Below are positions 1 to 9,800 of a stretch of DNA of 64,000 nt, piece by piece. How positions within the stretch are numbered: the first letter of the stretch is position 1; each line of letters starts with the position of its first letter. The notes beneath the pieces are model-generated. The model was not told the origin of the DNA, searched no databases, and saw only the letters and a list, made by a program, of their open reading frames with translations. Origin of the DNA: JAABQG01 sp963726365 (GTDB taxonomy: Bacteria > Pseudomonadota > Gammaproteobacteria > Burkholderiales > Burkholderiaceae_C); the NCBI GenBank assembly GCA_963726365.1, contig CAVSCI010000022.1, positions 13,444 to 77,443 of the forward strand, given 5' to 3'. Made by a program: the position numbers and the translations under genes.

Positions 1-296
1 AACAGGGACTGCAGTTCGCTATCTATATAGAGGCGCTTGATGCGGAGCTGGTCGGATTTCCCGTCGGCCGTGGCAATCGCCAGGTCAGACAAGGTCAACG
101 CCAGCGACCAGGGCCGGAAATCCACTTCACCGAGGGTCACGGCGCGGCCGAGCTTCTCGCTGGCGATTTTCTGGGCGTAGTGCTTGAGCAGAGGCGGCAC
201 GGCCAGCCAGCTGATCGCCCAGAGCGCTGCCACGCCCCCCAGCGTCCAGGCGGCACGCCGCGCCCATTTGTTGTTCTGAAGGGTTTGAGTGTCCAT
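1..296 (-). CDS. DUF748 / AsmA-like membrane-anchored protein (partial, N-terminus only)
   Basis: The reading frame starts at the ATG complementary to 294-296 and stays open to the window edge, so only about 98 N-terminal residues are visible. Residues 12-35 form a single hydrophobic segment after an Arg-Arg pair (WARRAAWTLGG, then ALWAISWLAVPPLL), which is a signal anchor. The next stretch, with the motif KLGRAVTLGEVDFRPWSLAL, resembles the start of DUF748 proteins. These are large periplasmic relatives of AsmA thought to act in envelope lipid homeostasis. The family call rests on this N-terminus alone. The gene is divergent from the transglycosylase gene. Confidence 0.6.
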   Translation of the reverse strand, partial: MDTQTLQNNKWARRAAWTLGGVAALWAISWLAVPPLLKHYAQKIASEKLGRAVTLGEVDFRPWSLALTLSDLAIATADGKSDQLRIKRLYIDSELQSL

Positions 297-379
297 GGGT
301 CTGATTTTCCGTCGGGGTGTCAATGGTGCCACGACTCAAACAGCCGGTGCCGCAATGCCCCGGCACCCCGGAAATGTGA

Positions 380-418
380 AAGCCCGGTCAACAGGCAAAA
401 AGCCGGCCGACCGGGCTT
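380..418. other. inverted repeat (10-bp arms)
   Basis: AAGCCCGGTC at 380-389 is complementary to GACCGGGCTT at 409-418, with a 19-nt loop. It lies upstream of two divergent genes rather than after a gene, and neither side has a U-tract. A terminator role is therefore not obvious. It could be a regulatory hairpin in the leader of the minus-strand gene. Confidence 0.4.
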
Positions 419-483
419 GACGGCGGACGAACGTCCATGCCGTCGGCTTTGGCAATGGGAAGACGGATGTTCCACATTGCACT

Positions 484-503
484 GGAGGCAAGAGATTGCC
501 TCC
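484..503. other. perfect 8-bp hairpin with GAGA loop
   Basis: GGAGGCAA at 484-491 and TTGCCTCC at 496-503 are perfectly complementary around a GAGA tetraloop. GNRA-type loops are common in stable RNAs. No U-tract follows. The function is unknown, and it lies inside the long divergent intergenic region. Confidence 0.4.
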
Positions 504-776
504 GTAGGTTGGCCGGGGCTGCTTTGTCGTCTGCCCGGAGGCCGCGACTCGCTCCTGTCGGCGCGATGCTCGATGTCATTCAAGCAAATTCAGTGTAGCC
601 ACTCGTGCGAAGCGATTCAAATCGGCTTTTCCAATCAAGGAACGGCGAGTGATTGTTTTCCGGGTCTTGCAAACCGGCCGCATTGGGTGTTGAGCCCCAT
701 TTTTGCATCTGCAAGCGACGCCAAAACAGGGGATTTGATATGCATATATTTAATCTAACTAACCTATTTTTAAGTA

Positions 777-806
777 TTGACTCGATATGAATGCGGCCCA
801 TAGAAT
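777..806 (+). promoter_or_regulatory. predicted sigma70 promoter of the lytic transglycosylase gene
   Basis: TTGACT (777-782) and TAGAAT (801-806) match the -35 and -10 consensus with an 18-nt spacer, inside an AT-rich island in otherwise GC-rich DNA. Transcription starting near 813 would leave about 185 nt of leader before the ATG at 997. The match is by eye only. Confidence 0.5.
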
Positions 807-996
807 TCAATCGTCCCCCAAAACCTAGGGACAACCCGAACCCGCTGCCGCTCCCAACGGCCAGGTCGATTCCGCGAAAACCAGTCAACCCGACGCCTCG
901 CTGAATGGACTGCGTACCAATCCAAACGAGGAGCCTGCCGTGTGAAGCTGCCTGCAGCATCACGTGCCAGAGCTCCCGCTACGATGAGGAAATGCT

Positions 997-1815
997 ATGA
1001 CAGCGCTAGGAAAAGTGACCCGAGGCTTGCGCACTTTTGCGAGTGACATTGCCGACGGATTTTTCGAGATCACCCACAACAGCTTTGCCCTCCTCGGGCT
1101 GGCCGTGGTGTTTGCCGTGATCACCTTGACCGCCCGGCCCGACCTGCGCCAGGCCGGCGAAGAAGAACTCGTGAGCTGGCTGAAGGCCCGCCAGGTGGCC
1201 GTGCTCGGTATCGAGCCCGAACCCGAGGCGTCCGAGCGCGCCACCGCCACCAACCCCAAGGATCTGCCCAAGGAGCAGGCGGCCGTGGCCTACTGGCTGA
1301 GCAAGAAATACCGCGTGGCGCCCGAACCCCTGAGCGCTCTGGTGGCCGAAGCCTATGAAGTTGGCCAGCGCACCCGGCTCGACCCCACCCTGATCCTGGC
1401 CATCATGGCCGTGGAATCAAGCTTTAACCCGTTTGCCCAGAGCGCCGTGGGCGCACAAGGCCTGATGCAGGTCATGACCCAGGTGCATTCGGACAAATAC
1501 GAGAGCTTTGGCGGCAAGCTGGCCGCGTTCGATCCGGTGACCAACCTGCGCGTCGGCGTGAAGGTTCTGCAGGAATGCATCGCCCGCGCCGGCTCGGTCG
1601 AAGGGGGCCTGAAGCTGTACGTGGGTGCCGGCAACAACGAGACCGATGGCGGCTATGCCGGCAAGGTCTTGAGCGAACATGCCCGACTGGCCCAGGTCGC
1701 CAGGGGCCGTAATTTGCCCACGACCCAAAGCACCGGCAATCCGGTCATGCCGGTGGTGGATAACGGCTCGCGCGCGCCGCGCGACGAGAAAATCGCCTCG
1801 AACTACGGCATGTAG
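997..1815 (+). CDS. lytic transglycosylase, SLT domain, membrane anchored
   Basis: This 272-residue protein should cleave the peptidoglycan MurNAc-GlcNAc bond. One hydrophobic segment (about residues 31-46) anchors it to the inner membrane. The SLT domain (about residues 115-225) contains the catalytic glutamate E140 in AVESSFNP, followed by GAQGLMQV, the standard motif pair of Slt-type enzymes. A later GLKLYVGAGN replaces the usual ALAAYNAGP. The ATG at 997 is preceded by GATGAGGAA. The gene stands upstream of glyA with a 242-nt gap and has its own candidate promoter and long leader. The exact subfamily is not certain. Confidence 0.85.
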   Translation: MTALGKVTRGLRTFASDIADGFFEITHNSFALLGLAVVFAVITLTARPDLRQAGEEELVSWLKARQVAVLGIEPEPEASERATATNPKDLPKEQAAVAYWLSKKYRVAPEPLSALVAEAYEVGQRTRLDPTLILAIMAVESSFNPFAQSAVGAQGLMQVMTQVHSDKYESFGGKLAAFDPVTNLRVGVKVLQECIARAGSVEGGLKLYVGAGNNETDGGYAGKVLSEHARLAQVARGRNLPTTQSTGNPVMPVVDNGSRAPRDEKIASNYGM

Positions 1816-2057
1816 GTGCCGGGTGCCCGGGCAGATTGCTCTCGGCTACACTCGATACCGTGCGCAACTGGCGATAGGCGCGGCCTCCCTTGCGGAGATG
1901 CCGCGTTGACGTGGACTCCCGACAGGCCTTCTTTCGGACAACCACTGGGAAGCGCGCCGCCCCTGTGTCCTGGCTTGTCAGGCAGGCTTCGGGCGTTCAG
2001 CCGTTCGCCTGGGCAGCCCTTGTCACCGCACAAGGAACACCGTCTTGAAGGACTGCC

Positions 2058-3302
2058 ATGTACGACCGCAACATTCTCATTGAACAGACCGATCCCGAAA
2101 TCTTTGCCGCCATCCAGGCGGAAAACGCCCGCCAGGAACAGCACATCGAGCTGATTGCCAGCGAAAACTACGCCTCGCCCGCCGTCATGGCGGCGCAGGG
2201 CACGCAGCTGACCAACAAGTACGCCGAAGGCTACCCCGGCCGGCGCTACTACGGTGGCTGCGAGTACGTGGACATCGCCGAGCAGCTCGCGATCGACCGC
2301 GTCAAGCAGATTTTCGGCGCCGATGCCGCCAATGTGCAGCCCCACTGCGGCGCCTCGGCCAACGAAGCCGTTTTCCTGGCCTTTCTGAAGCCTGGCGACA
2401 CCATCATGGGCATGAGTCTGGCCGAAGGCGGCCACCTGACCCATGGCATGGCGCTGAACATGAGCGGCAAGTGGTTCAACGTCGTCTCCTACGGCCTGGA
2501 CGCCAACGAAGCGATCGACTATGACGCCATGGAGCGCAAGGCGCACGAGAGCAAGCCCAAACTGATCATCGCCGGCGCCTCGGCCTACAGCCTGCGCATC
2601 GATTTCGAGCGATTCGCCAAAGTGGCCAAAGACGTGGGCGCCATCTTCATGGTCGACATGGCCCACTACGCCGGCCTGATCGCCGCGGGCGTCTACCCCA
2701 ACCCTGTGCCGCACGCCGACGTGGTGACCTCCACCACCCACAAGAGCCTGCGCGGCCCGCGCGGCGGCATCATCCTGATGAAGTCGCAGCACGAAAAAGC
2801 CATCAACAGCGCCATCTTCCCCGGCCTGCAGGGCGGCCCGCTGATGCACGTGATCGCCGCCAAGGCGGTGGCCTTCAAGGAGGCGCTGGCGCCCGAATTC
2901 AAGACCTATCAGCAACAAGTGCTGACAAATGCCCGCATCGTCGCCGAAACGCTCGTATCGCGCGGCCTGCGAATCGTCAGCGGCCGCACCGAAAGTCACG
3001 TCATGCTGGTCGATCTGCGCGCCAAGGGCATCACCGGCAAGGAAGCCGAAGCCGTGCTGGGCAGCGCCCACATGACGATCAACAAGAACGCCATCCCGAA
3101 CGACCCGGAAAAGCCCATGGTGACCAGCGGCGTGCGCATCGGCACCCCGGCCATGACGACCCGCGGCTTCAAGGACGAAGAAGCCCGCCTGACCGCCAAC
3201 CTGATCGCCGACGTGCTGGACAATCCGCGCGACGCGGCCAACATCGCCGCCGTGCGCGCCAAGGTGAATGCGCTGACGGCACGCTTCCCGGTCTACAAAT
3301 GA
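2058..3302 (+). CDS. glyA: serine hydroxymethyltransferase
   Basis: GlyA interconverts serine plus tetrahydrofolate with glycine plus methylene-tetrahydrofolate, feeding one-carbon metabolism. It is a cytosolic PLP enzyme of 414 residues, the normal family length. The PLP-binding lysine is K229 in STTHKSLRGPRGG. Other signatures are ELIASENYASP near the N-terminus and NKYAEGYPGRRYYGG for substrate binding. It is followed by nrdR, with a GC-rich dispersed repeat between them, a neighbourhood common in betaproteobacteria. The gcvTHP operon further on in the window works in the same glycine/one-carbon network. No frameshift is present. Confidence 0.97.
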   Translation: MYDRNILIEQTDPEIFAAIQAENARQEQHIELIASENYASPAVMAAQGTQLTNKYAEGYPGRRYYGGCEYVDIAEQLAIDRVKQIFGADAANVQPHCGASANEAVFLAFLKPGDTIMGMSLAEGGHLTHGMALNMSGKWFNVVSYGLDANEAIDYDAMERKAHESKPKLIIAGASAYSLRIDFERFAKVAKDVGAIFMVDMAHYAGLIAAGVYPNPVPHADVVTSTTHKSLRGPRGGIILMKSQHEKAINSAIFPGLQGGPLMHVIAAKAVAFKEALAPEFKTYQQQVLTNARIVAETLVSRGLRIVSGRTESHVMLVDLRAKGITGKEAEAVLGSAHMTINKNAIPNDPEKPMVTSGVRIGTPAMTTRGFKDEEARLTANLIADVLDNPRDAANIAAVRAKVNALTARFPVYK

Positions 3303-3304
3303 CA

Positions 3305-3385
3305 GCCCCCACGCTTCGCGCTTCGCGTCGTCGCTGCCCCCTGGGGGGGCGCTCGCTTGCTTGGGGCGGCCCGGCGCGGCGCTCG
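3305..3385 (+). repeat. GC-rich dispersed repeat, copy 1 (glyA-nrdR junction)
   Basis: The sequence starts CCCCCACGCTTCGCG, continues with GCTGCCCCC followed by GGGGGGGCGC, and ends CTTGGGGCGGCCCGGCG. Reverse-complement copies occur at 27329-27406 and 40550-40628. The C-run/G-run core can fold as a hairpin. It ends 9 nt before the nrdR start codon. Similar short repeats are familiar in comamonad genomes, but I know of no defined function. Confidence 0.75.
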
Positions 3386-3393
3386 GTGCCGCT

Positions 3394-3843
3394 GTGAAAT
3401 GCCCTTTCTGCGGCCACGCCGAGACACAGGTCGTCGAGACCCGGATCGCCGAGGACGGGGACTTCATCCGCCGCCGCCGCCAGTGCAGCGCCTGCGAAAA
3501 GCGCTTCACCACCTACGAGCGCCCGGATGTCAACTTCCCGGCCATCGTCAAGAAGGACGGCCGGCGCATTGACTACGAACGCGCCAAACTGCTCGCGTCC
3601 TTCAACCTGGCCTTGCGCAAGCGCCCCGTGAGCACCGACCAGATCGACAGCGCCATCGAACGCATCGAGGAAAAACTGCTCAACCTGGGCGCGCGCGAAG
3701 TCCAGTCCAACCGCATCGGCGAACTCGTCATGCGCGAACTCAAGAAGCTCGACAAGGTCGCCTACGTCCGTTTTGCCAGCGTTTACCGCAGCTTCGAGGA
3801 CATCGACGAGTTCAAGACGCTGGTGGATGAGGTGCGGCGTTAG
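3394..3843 (+). CDS. nrdR: transcriptional repressor NrdR
   Basis: NrdR represses ribonucleotide reductase genes in response to dNTP levels. The protein has 149 residues, the usual length. It has a zinc ribbon (C3-x2-C6 and C31-x2-C34) followed by an ATP-cone from about residue 49. The start is GTG at 3394, because the family begins directly with KCPFCGH. Any longer upstream frame would read through the dispersed repeat. The repeat supplies or displaces the normal leader, and no clear Shine-Dalgarno is visible. The placement after glyA is typical of betaproteobacteria. Confidence 0.93.
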   Translation: MKCPFCGHAETQVVETRIAEDGDFIRRRRQCSACEKRFTTYERPDVNFPAIVKKDGRRIDYERAKLLASFNLALRKRPVSTDQIDSAIERIEEKLLNLGAREVQSNRIGELVMRELKKLDKVAYVRFASVYRSFEDIDEFKTLVDEVRR

Positions 3844-4092
3844 GCGGCAGCCAAGCCCTCCTTGCGGGTTTGACCCCAAGGGATCCTGACGAGGCAAAGT
3901 TCACGGCACGGTGCATTTCCAGTGCCCGTCTGGCGAATTGCCCACCGACCCTTCTCGCGATGCCGTCAGCGGACACCTGCCAGGGGCCACTGTCCGTTTG
4001 TCCCCCAAAAACGACCATTCGGCAGATCGACGTGCCATGACCATGCAAGTCGATATGTAATCAGCGCCAACGGAAATCACAATTTCAACCCA

Positions 4093-4683
4093 ATGAACCG
4101 CCCACCGCCTTTCCAGTTCAGAAGCCTTGCAAAAGGCTTCACCTTGGTCGAACTGATGGTCACGATCTCGGTCCTTGCCGTCTTGATGGCTGTGGGTATC
4201 CCGAGTTTTCAGGGCGTGATTGCCTCGTCCAGGGTAACCACCGCAACCAATGACTTCATGGCGACACTGGCCCAGGCGCGCTCCAACGCGATTCGGCGCG
4301 GGGGCCGCGTGACAGTTTGCAAGAGTTCAGACGGCGCAAACTGTGTGACCACAGGCAATTGGGAGCAAGGCTGGATCATGTTCAACGACGACGATCACAG
4401 CTTGGTAAACGCCAAGGTTGATGCCGGCGAAACCATTACCTTTGCGTCTCCGGCACTGACCAATGGCATCGTCATGAAGAGCAATATGGACTACGTTTCG
4501 TTTGGCGCCGATGGCCTGCCCAAGAACATGAATGGCAGTGCCTACTTCGGGACCATCCGGATCTGCAGCACCGTGGCCTCGCTTTCAAACGACAAACGCG
4601 CGCGCGACCTGATCATCAACCGCACGGGGCGCAGTCTTGTGGAACGGAAAACCAACATCGCGGCCACGTGCCCGTTCCCATGA
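4093..4683 (+). CDS. fimT: type IV pilus minor pilin, GspH/FimT family
   Basis: First gene of a minor-pilin cluster; 196 residues from the ATG at 4093. The prepilin peptidase site is G15/F16 with glutamate at mature position 5 (KGFTLVELMV), followed by the hydrophobic N-terminal helix. The remainder matches the GspH pseudopilin fold, with the typical ATNDFMATLAQARSNAIRRGGRVTVC. It should be an inner-membrane-inserted component that primes pilus assembly with PilV, PilW, PilX and PilE. The naming of FimT versus FimU homologues varies between genomes. Confidence 0.85.
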   Translation: MNRPPPFQFRSLAKGFTLVELMVTISVLAVLMAVGIPSFQGVIASSRVTTATNDFMATLAQARSNAIRRGGRVTVCKSSDGANCVTTGNWEQGWIMFNDDDHSLVNAKVDAGETITFASPALTNGIVMKSNMDYVSFGADGLPKNMNGSAYFGTIRICSTVASLSNDKRARDLIINRTGRSLVERKTNIAATCPFP

Positions 4684-4698
4684 TCCTGGACGAATGAC

Positions 4699-5187
4699 AT
4701 GCAAAAAAGACGCACCCCTGCACGGCAACCAAGGCGAACGCTTGCCAAAGGCGCGACGCTCATCGAGATTCTGGTGGCGTTGCTGATACTCAGTCTGGGC
4801 CTCCTCGGCATGGCGGGCTTGCAGGCCCGGGCCGTCAAGGGAAATCACAGTGCCATGCAGCGCACCCAGGCGGTCATGATGAGCTACTACATCCTGGATG
4901 CCATGCGGGTGGACCGCGCCAATGCCAAGGCTGGAAACTACAACCGGGGAAAAAGTTGTTCCGCCGCCTCCTTTTCTGGCACCAACCTGCCTGACCACAA
5001 CCTCAAGCACTGGATTGAATCCCTCCAGACCAACCTTGGCAACGACAAGGATCTCGTCAACGCAGATGGGACCTGTGGCGAAATACAGTGTGATGCCGAC
5101 GGCCTATGCCTGGTGAAAGTGAGCTGGGACGACAGTCGTGCCGGTGGCCTGGGCGTCCAGACCATCGAGACCCGCACCAAGCTTTGA
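4699..5187 (+). CDS. pilV: type IV pilus minor pilin PilV
   Basis: A 162-residue prepilin-like protein with the cleavage motif at G18/A19 (KGATLIEILVALLILSLGLLG). The glutamate is at +5, and LLGMAGLQ after the helix is characteristic of PilV. It starts 15 nt after fimT and 11 nt precede pilW, so the genes are co-transcribed. PilV joins PilW, PilX, FimT and PilE in the pilus-tip priming complex that carries PilY1. It has several cysteines in the C-terminal half that could form disulfides. Confidence 0.9.
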   Translation: MQKRRTPARQPRRTLAKGATLIEILVALLILSLGLLGMAGLQARAVKGNHSAMQRTQAVMMSYYILDAMRVDRANAKAGNYNRGKSCSAASFSGTNLPDHNLKHWIESLQTNLGNDKDLVNADGTCGEIQCDADGLCLVKVSWDDSRAGGLGVQTIETRTKL

Positions 5188-5198
5188 GGCATCCGGCA

Positions 5199-6329
5199 AT
5201 GACACGAGCGACTTCATCCAATCAACGCGGCCGGTTCAACGCGTGCCACCGCAATCAACGGACCCCGTCCGGTCAAGCCGGTTTGACCCTGGTCGAATTG
5301 CTGGTGGCCCTGGTGCTGGGCTTGGTCCTGATTCTCGGGGTACTCAATATTTTTGTCTCGAACCGGGAAACCTTTCGCGTCACGGAAAATCTGGCGCGTA
5401 TCCAGGAAAACGCACGCGCCGGCTTCGATTTCATGGCCCGCGATGTCCGGGAGGCGGGGCAAAACCCGTGCGGCACCACCCTGGTGGCCAACGTCATACG
5501 CAAAACCGGCGCGATTCCCTGGTGGGCCGACTGGAACAGTGGCCCGATCATTGGCGTTGACGGCAGCGTTGACAGGACTGACATCGTGGCGTTTGGCACC
5601 ACCACCAACGCCCGCGTCGCCGGCACCGATGCCGTCCTGGTCATTCGGGCCGAGCAGGATGAGAAGGCCGTCATCAATCATCAAGCCGGTACGTTCGAAA
5701 TGACGCTCAAGGCCGTCACGGGCCTGGTCGCGGACGACGTGGTGTTGGCCTGTGACATGCAAGGTGCCGCCATTTTCCAGCTTGGAACGGTCAGCGCTGG
5801 CCTGAGCCTGATCAATTACGACCCTGGTTTTGCCGCTTTGAACTGCAGTGACAAACTGGGCTATCCAACACCAATCAATTGCGCGGCCCCGCCCGTCAAG
5901 GTTTTTCCGGCCGGTGCGGTGCTGTCCAAGCTTTCCGCCTCGTTCTGGTACATCGGCTACAGCGCCAGCGGCAAGCGTTCACTCTATAGAACCCGCATCA
6001 TCAAGAAGACCGTCGCGGGTGTGCCCACCATCACGACGGAGCCCGAGGAAATGGTCACCGGCGTGCAGGATCTGCAAATGACCTACCTGACCAAGAACGT
6101 CTCCACGGAGGCGCTGGCCACGGACTGGGTTGCGGCCAGCGATGCCGTGTTTGATCCTGGCGTCGGCGCCTGGTCAGAGGTCAACGTCAGCCAGGCGGTG
6201 GCCGCGCGCATCGTCATGACGCTGCAGAGTGAGGAAAACGTCGGGACCAACAATCTTCCGATCCAGCGCCAGCTGATTCACGTCGTCGGGCTGCGCAGCC
6301 GCGACACCCTTTTCGACAGTACGCCATGA
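5199..6329 (+). CDS. pilW: type IV pilus minor pilin PilW
   Basis: A 376-residue PilW-family protein. The ATG at 5199 gives a 28-residue leader ending at G28, followed by LTLVELLVALVLGLVLILGV with E at mature position 5. The downstream LARIQENARAGFDFMARDVREAG is typical of PilW. It overlaps pilX by four bases (ATGA), which indicates translational coupling. It is a minor pilin needed to assemble the PilY1-bearing tip complex. Confidence 0.9.
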   Translation: MTRATSSNQRGRFNACHRNQRTPSGQAGLTLVELLVALVLGLVLILGVLNIFVSNRETFRVTENLARIQENARAGFDFMARDVREAGQNPCGTTLVANVIRKTGAIPWWADWNSGPIIGVDGSVDRTDIVAFGTTTNARVAGTDAVLVIRAEQDEKAVINHQAGTFEMTLKAVTGLVADDVVLACDMQGAAIFQLGTVSAGLSLINYDPGFAALNCSDKLGYPTPINCAAPPVKVFPAGAVLSKLSASFWYIGYSASGKRSLYRTRIIKKTVAGVPTITTEPEEMVTGVQDLQMTYLTKNVSTEALATDWVAASDAVFDPGVGAWSEVNVSQAVAARIVMTLQSEENVGTNNLPIQRQLIHVVGLRSRDTLFDSTP

Positions 6330-6868
6330 ACGCTTCCGGCCCAACCTCATCCCGTGCATCCGCCCAGCAGCGCGGCATTGCGCTGATCACCAGCCTGATC
6401 CTGCTGGTGGTCATGACCCTGCTGGGGCTGGCGGTCATCCGCTCCATCACCCAGGAAGAGCGCATGGCGGGGCAGAACTACTCGCGCAGCCTGGCCTTCC
6501 AGTCCACCGAGTCCGCATTGCGCACGGTCGAAGAGTTGATCGAAACGAAGAAACCCACGCCTGCGGCCGGCGCGGCCTGTGCGTTGGTGAATGGGCTCAT
6601 GAGTTGCGGCGCGCCGCTTGCCACAGACACCCCCCGGTGGAATGACACGGCATTTGCCTCATGGGAAGCCCTGCCCGCCGTGGGCAGCGGCACCCTGGCG
6701 GTCACGCCGCAGTATTTTGTCGAATACCTCGGCAACACGTTTGCCTGCCGCCCGGGCAATGCAACGGACCCCAACGATTGCAAGCGTTATCGCATTACCG
6801 CGCGCAGCAGTGACGGCACCGGCGGCAAGACCATGGTCATGCTGCAGTCCGTCTATGCCACCGACTGA
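6326..6868 (+). CDS. pilX: type IV pilus assembly protein PilX
   Basis: A 180-residue protein. Its start overlaps the pilW stop codon. The N-terminal QRGIALITSLILLVVMTLLGLAV is the PilX domain. It has a prepilin-like glycine (G17) but threonine instead of glutamate at +5, as is usual for PilX. The helix continues EERMAGQNYSRSLAFQSTESALR, a conserved PilX stretch. It is co-transcribed with pilY1 30 nt downstream. Confidence 0.9.
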   Translation: MNASGPTSSRASAQQRGIALITSLILLVVMTLLGLAVIRSITQEERMAGQNYSRSLAFQSTESALRTVEELIETKKPTPAAGAACALVNGLMSCGAPLATDTPRWNDTAFASWEALPAVGSGTLAVTPQYFVEYLGNTFACRPGNATDPNDCKRYRITARSSDGTGGKTMVMLQSVYATD

Positions 6869-6898
6869 GGCGCCCCAGCGTACAGACAAGGAACCGTC

Positions 6899-9800
6899 AT
6901 GAAGTACACCAACTACTTTTCCCTGAGTGTCAAGTCCATCGCCCTGACCCTGGCGGCCTTTGCCGCGCTGGTCTCCAGCGCGGTCACCATCCCCAACACA
7001 CCGCTGGTCACCCAGGTCACGGCCAAGCCCATGGTGATGCTGGTCGCCGGCAAGGACCACAAGCTTTTTTACGAAGCCTACAACGACGCCGGCGACATCG
7101 ATGGCGACGGCTCCATCGACATCCGCTTCAAGCCCACCATCACCTACTACGGCCTGTTTGATCCCAAGGTCTGCTACAAGCACAACGACAAAGGTGACAA
7201 CACCGGGCTGTTCACCCCGTATTCCGCTGCGGGGACTTTGAATACCTGTTCGGGCAAGTGGTCAGGCAACTGGCTCAACTACATCACCACCGCCCGCATC
7301 GACTCGCTGCGCAAGGTGCTGTATGGCGGCTACCGTGAAGTGGACAGCACCACCCAGACCATTCTGCGCCGCGCCTATATTCCCCAGGACGCCCATTCCT
7401 GGGCCAAGGAATACACCAGTGAAGCGGTCGACGGCTACAAGATCAAGGACTACACGCCCCTTGACCCGCCAGACGCCAACAAACGCCACTTCTTCGGCAA
7501 CCTGACCTCCAATTCAGGCACCGACTGCGCCACGCTGAGCGATTGCAGCGGACGACCGCCCCGGATGTCGGTGGTGAAGAACTCTGGCAAGCGGGTCTGG
7601 GAATGGGCCTCCAAGGAACGCCCGGTGCTGGATGGCAGCCATGGGGGCGATCGAAAGGATTACACCGTGCGCGTGGAAGTCTGCACTGCCACGTACAACG
7701 AAGGCTGCAAGAAGTATGGTTCGGTGTACAAGCCGACCGGCCTGCTGCACGATTACGGCGAAACCGACTCCATGCTGTTTGGCCTGATCACGGGCAGCTA
7801 CGACAAGAACATGTCGGGCGGCCTGCTGCGCAAAGTGGTGTCCTCGTTCAAGGACGAGGTGGACCCCGCCACCGGCATTTTCACGAGCAACGCCAACATC
7901 GTGAAAACCTTCGACAACCTGCGCATCCGCGATTTCAACAACGGCCGGACAGACCAGGCCTACAAAGGGGGCTGGCTCGCTACCGCGCCCATGGCCGAGG
8001 GCGACTTCCCGGACTGGGGCAACCCGATTGGTGAAATGATGTACGAAGGCGTGCGCTATTTCGCAGGGAAAGCGCTGCCGACCCCGTCTTTCACCTCGGG
8101 CGGCGCGGTGGATGCGCAGGTCGGTCTGAGTACCGTTACCTGGGACGACCCCTATTCCAGCGCCAGCAAAGCCCAGGCACCGCGATGCGCCAAGGCCAAC
8201 TTCCTGACCATTTCCGACATCAACCCCTCTTTTGACTCGGACCAGTTGCCGGGCACCTCGTTCGGCGTCTTCGGCAGCGACATGGGGGCCGATCGACGTG
8301 ACCAAAGAGGCCGACTTCATCAGCGGCGTCGAATCCGGCGTCGTCGGGCAGCGGTTTATCGGGGAATCCCTTTCAAACACGCCCACGTCCGACTCGGCCC
8401 CGACCGTCAAGAACGTCACCTCGCTGGGCAATATTCGCGGGCTGGCACCCGAGGAACCGACCAAGCAGGGCAGCTACTACGCTGCGGCGGTAGCGTCCTA
8501 TGCGAAACGGAACGACCTTCGCAGCGATCTGGCGGGGTCGCAAAACATCGACACCTTTGCCGTGGCCCTGGCGTCGCCGCTGCCGCGCATGGAAGTGCCG
8601 ATCCCCAACAGTGGCGGCAAGAAGATCACGCTGGTGCCCTTTCGCCAAATCGGTCGGCGGCGGCGCCGGCAGCGGCAACATCTCCAACGCCAAAGGCAGT
8701 TTCCAGCCGACGAACCAGATCGTCGATTTTTATGTGGAAACGATCGCCAATTCCGGCGCGGCTGACGCTAACGCGAGCGTCAATGGCGGCCTCTTCTATG
8801 CCAAGTTCCGCATCAACTATGAAGACGTCGAGCAAGGCGCCGACCATGACATGGACGCCATCGTCGAATACGAAGTCAAGGCGAACAGCAATGGCGACCG
8901 TGACGGTCATCGTGAAACCTACCTATGAGGCAGGCAGTATCCAGCATTCCATCGGCTATATCATCTCGGGCACCACCAAGGACGGTGTCTATCTCGTGGT
9001 GCAGGATGAAAACGTCGACCGCCCTTACTTCCTGAACGTGCCGCCCGGCAAGGACCCCGGCTATTGCGACGTCGCCACCATGCCGAACGAATGCAAGAAG
9101 CTGCCGTACATTGGTGGCGCGGGCAGCCTGGAAAAAAGCACCAGAACGTTCACCGCCAGCAGCAGCAGCGCGCCACGCTGCTCAAGGACCCGCTCTGGTA
9201 CGCCGCCAAGTGGGGCGGCTTCAACGACCTGAACCCGGGCACCGGGCAAAACGTGCCCGACCTGACCAGCGAATGGGACACAAACGGGGATGGCGTGCCA
9301 GACACCTACTTCCTGGTGCAAAACCCGCTGAAGCTGAAGGACGCCCTGAAACGCGCCTTTGACGCGATCTTCAAGACCAACTCCAGTGCCAGCAACGTCA
9401 TTGCCAACAGTTCCAGCGTGTCCAGCACGACGCGTGTCTTCCAGGCGCGCTTCAATGCCGTGCGCTGGTCGGGCGACCTGGTGGCCTACCCGATCACCAG
9501 TGACGGCGTCAGCGGCAACCAGGACTGGAACGCCCGACTCAGGATGCCGGCAGCGGGCGCGCGCAAGCTGTTCGTCCGCACCACGGGCGGCACGACGACG
9601 CTGTTTGAGTGGGGCAGCCTGCCGTCGGCTGACAAGACCTTGCTGGGCAACAGCCAGAACCTCGTGAACTACCTGCGCGGGGACCGTACCAACGAGGTGC
9701 AGGGCGCAGGCGGCATATTCCGCACCCGCGCCCAGGACACCGTGCTGGGCGATATCGTGCACTCTGCCCCGTTCTATGAAAAGGACAGCGACACGGTTTA

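Larger units (their letters stand above)
297..996. other. 700-nt intergenic region without a supported gene
   Basis: This gap separates two divergent genes. It holds two hairpins (380-418 and 484-503), an AT-rich tract at about 735-810 and a good sigma70-type promoter (777-806). Downstream of the promoter is about 185 nt of untranslated leader. Frames open across part of it (for example 180-758 on the plus strand) have no recognisable protein content. A 37-codon proline/arginine-rich frame at 791-904 has no ribosome binding site. Confidence 0.6.

Noticed and set aside
180..758. 192-codon frame in the first intergenic region
   Set aside because: Overlaps the DUF748 gene antisense, crosses two hairpins and has no coding-like composition.
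791..904. 37-codon Pro/Arg-rich small frame before the transglycosylase
   Set aside because: No ribosome binding site, no homology recognised, and inside a predicted untranslated leader.
1816..2057. Riboswitch in the glyA leader
   Set aside because: Several short GC stems are possible, but no conserved pattern of a known glycine, THF or SAM riboswitch could be recognised.
1803..3512. 569-codon open frame on the minus strand opposite glyA
   Set aside because: Antisense shadow of glyA and nrdR in GC-rich DNA; histidine/glycine/valine-rich composition and no domain.
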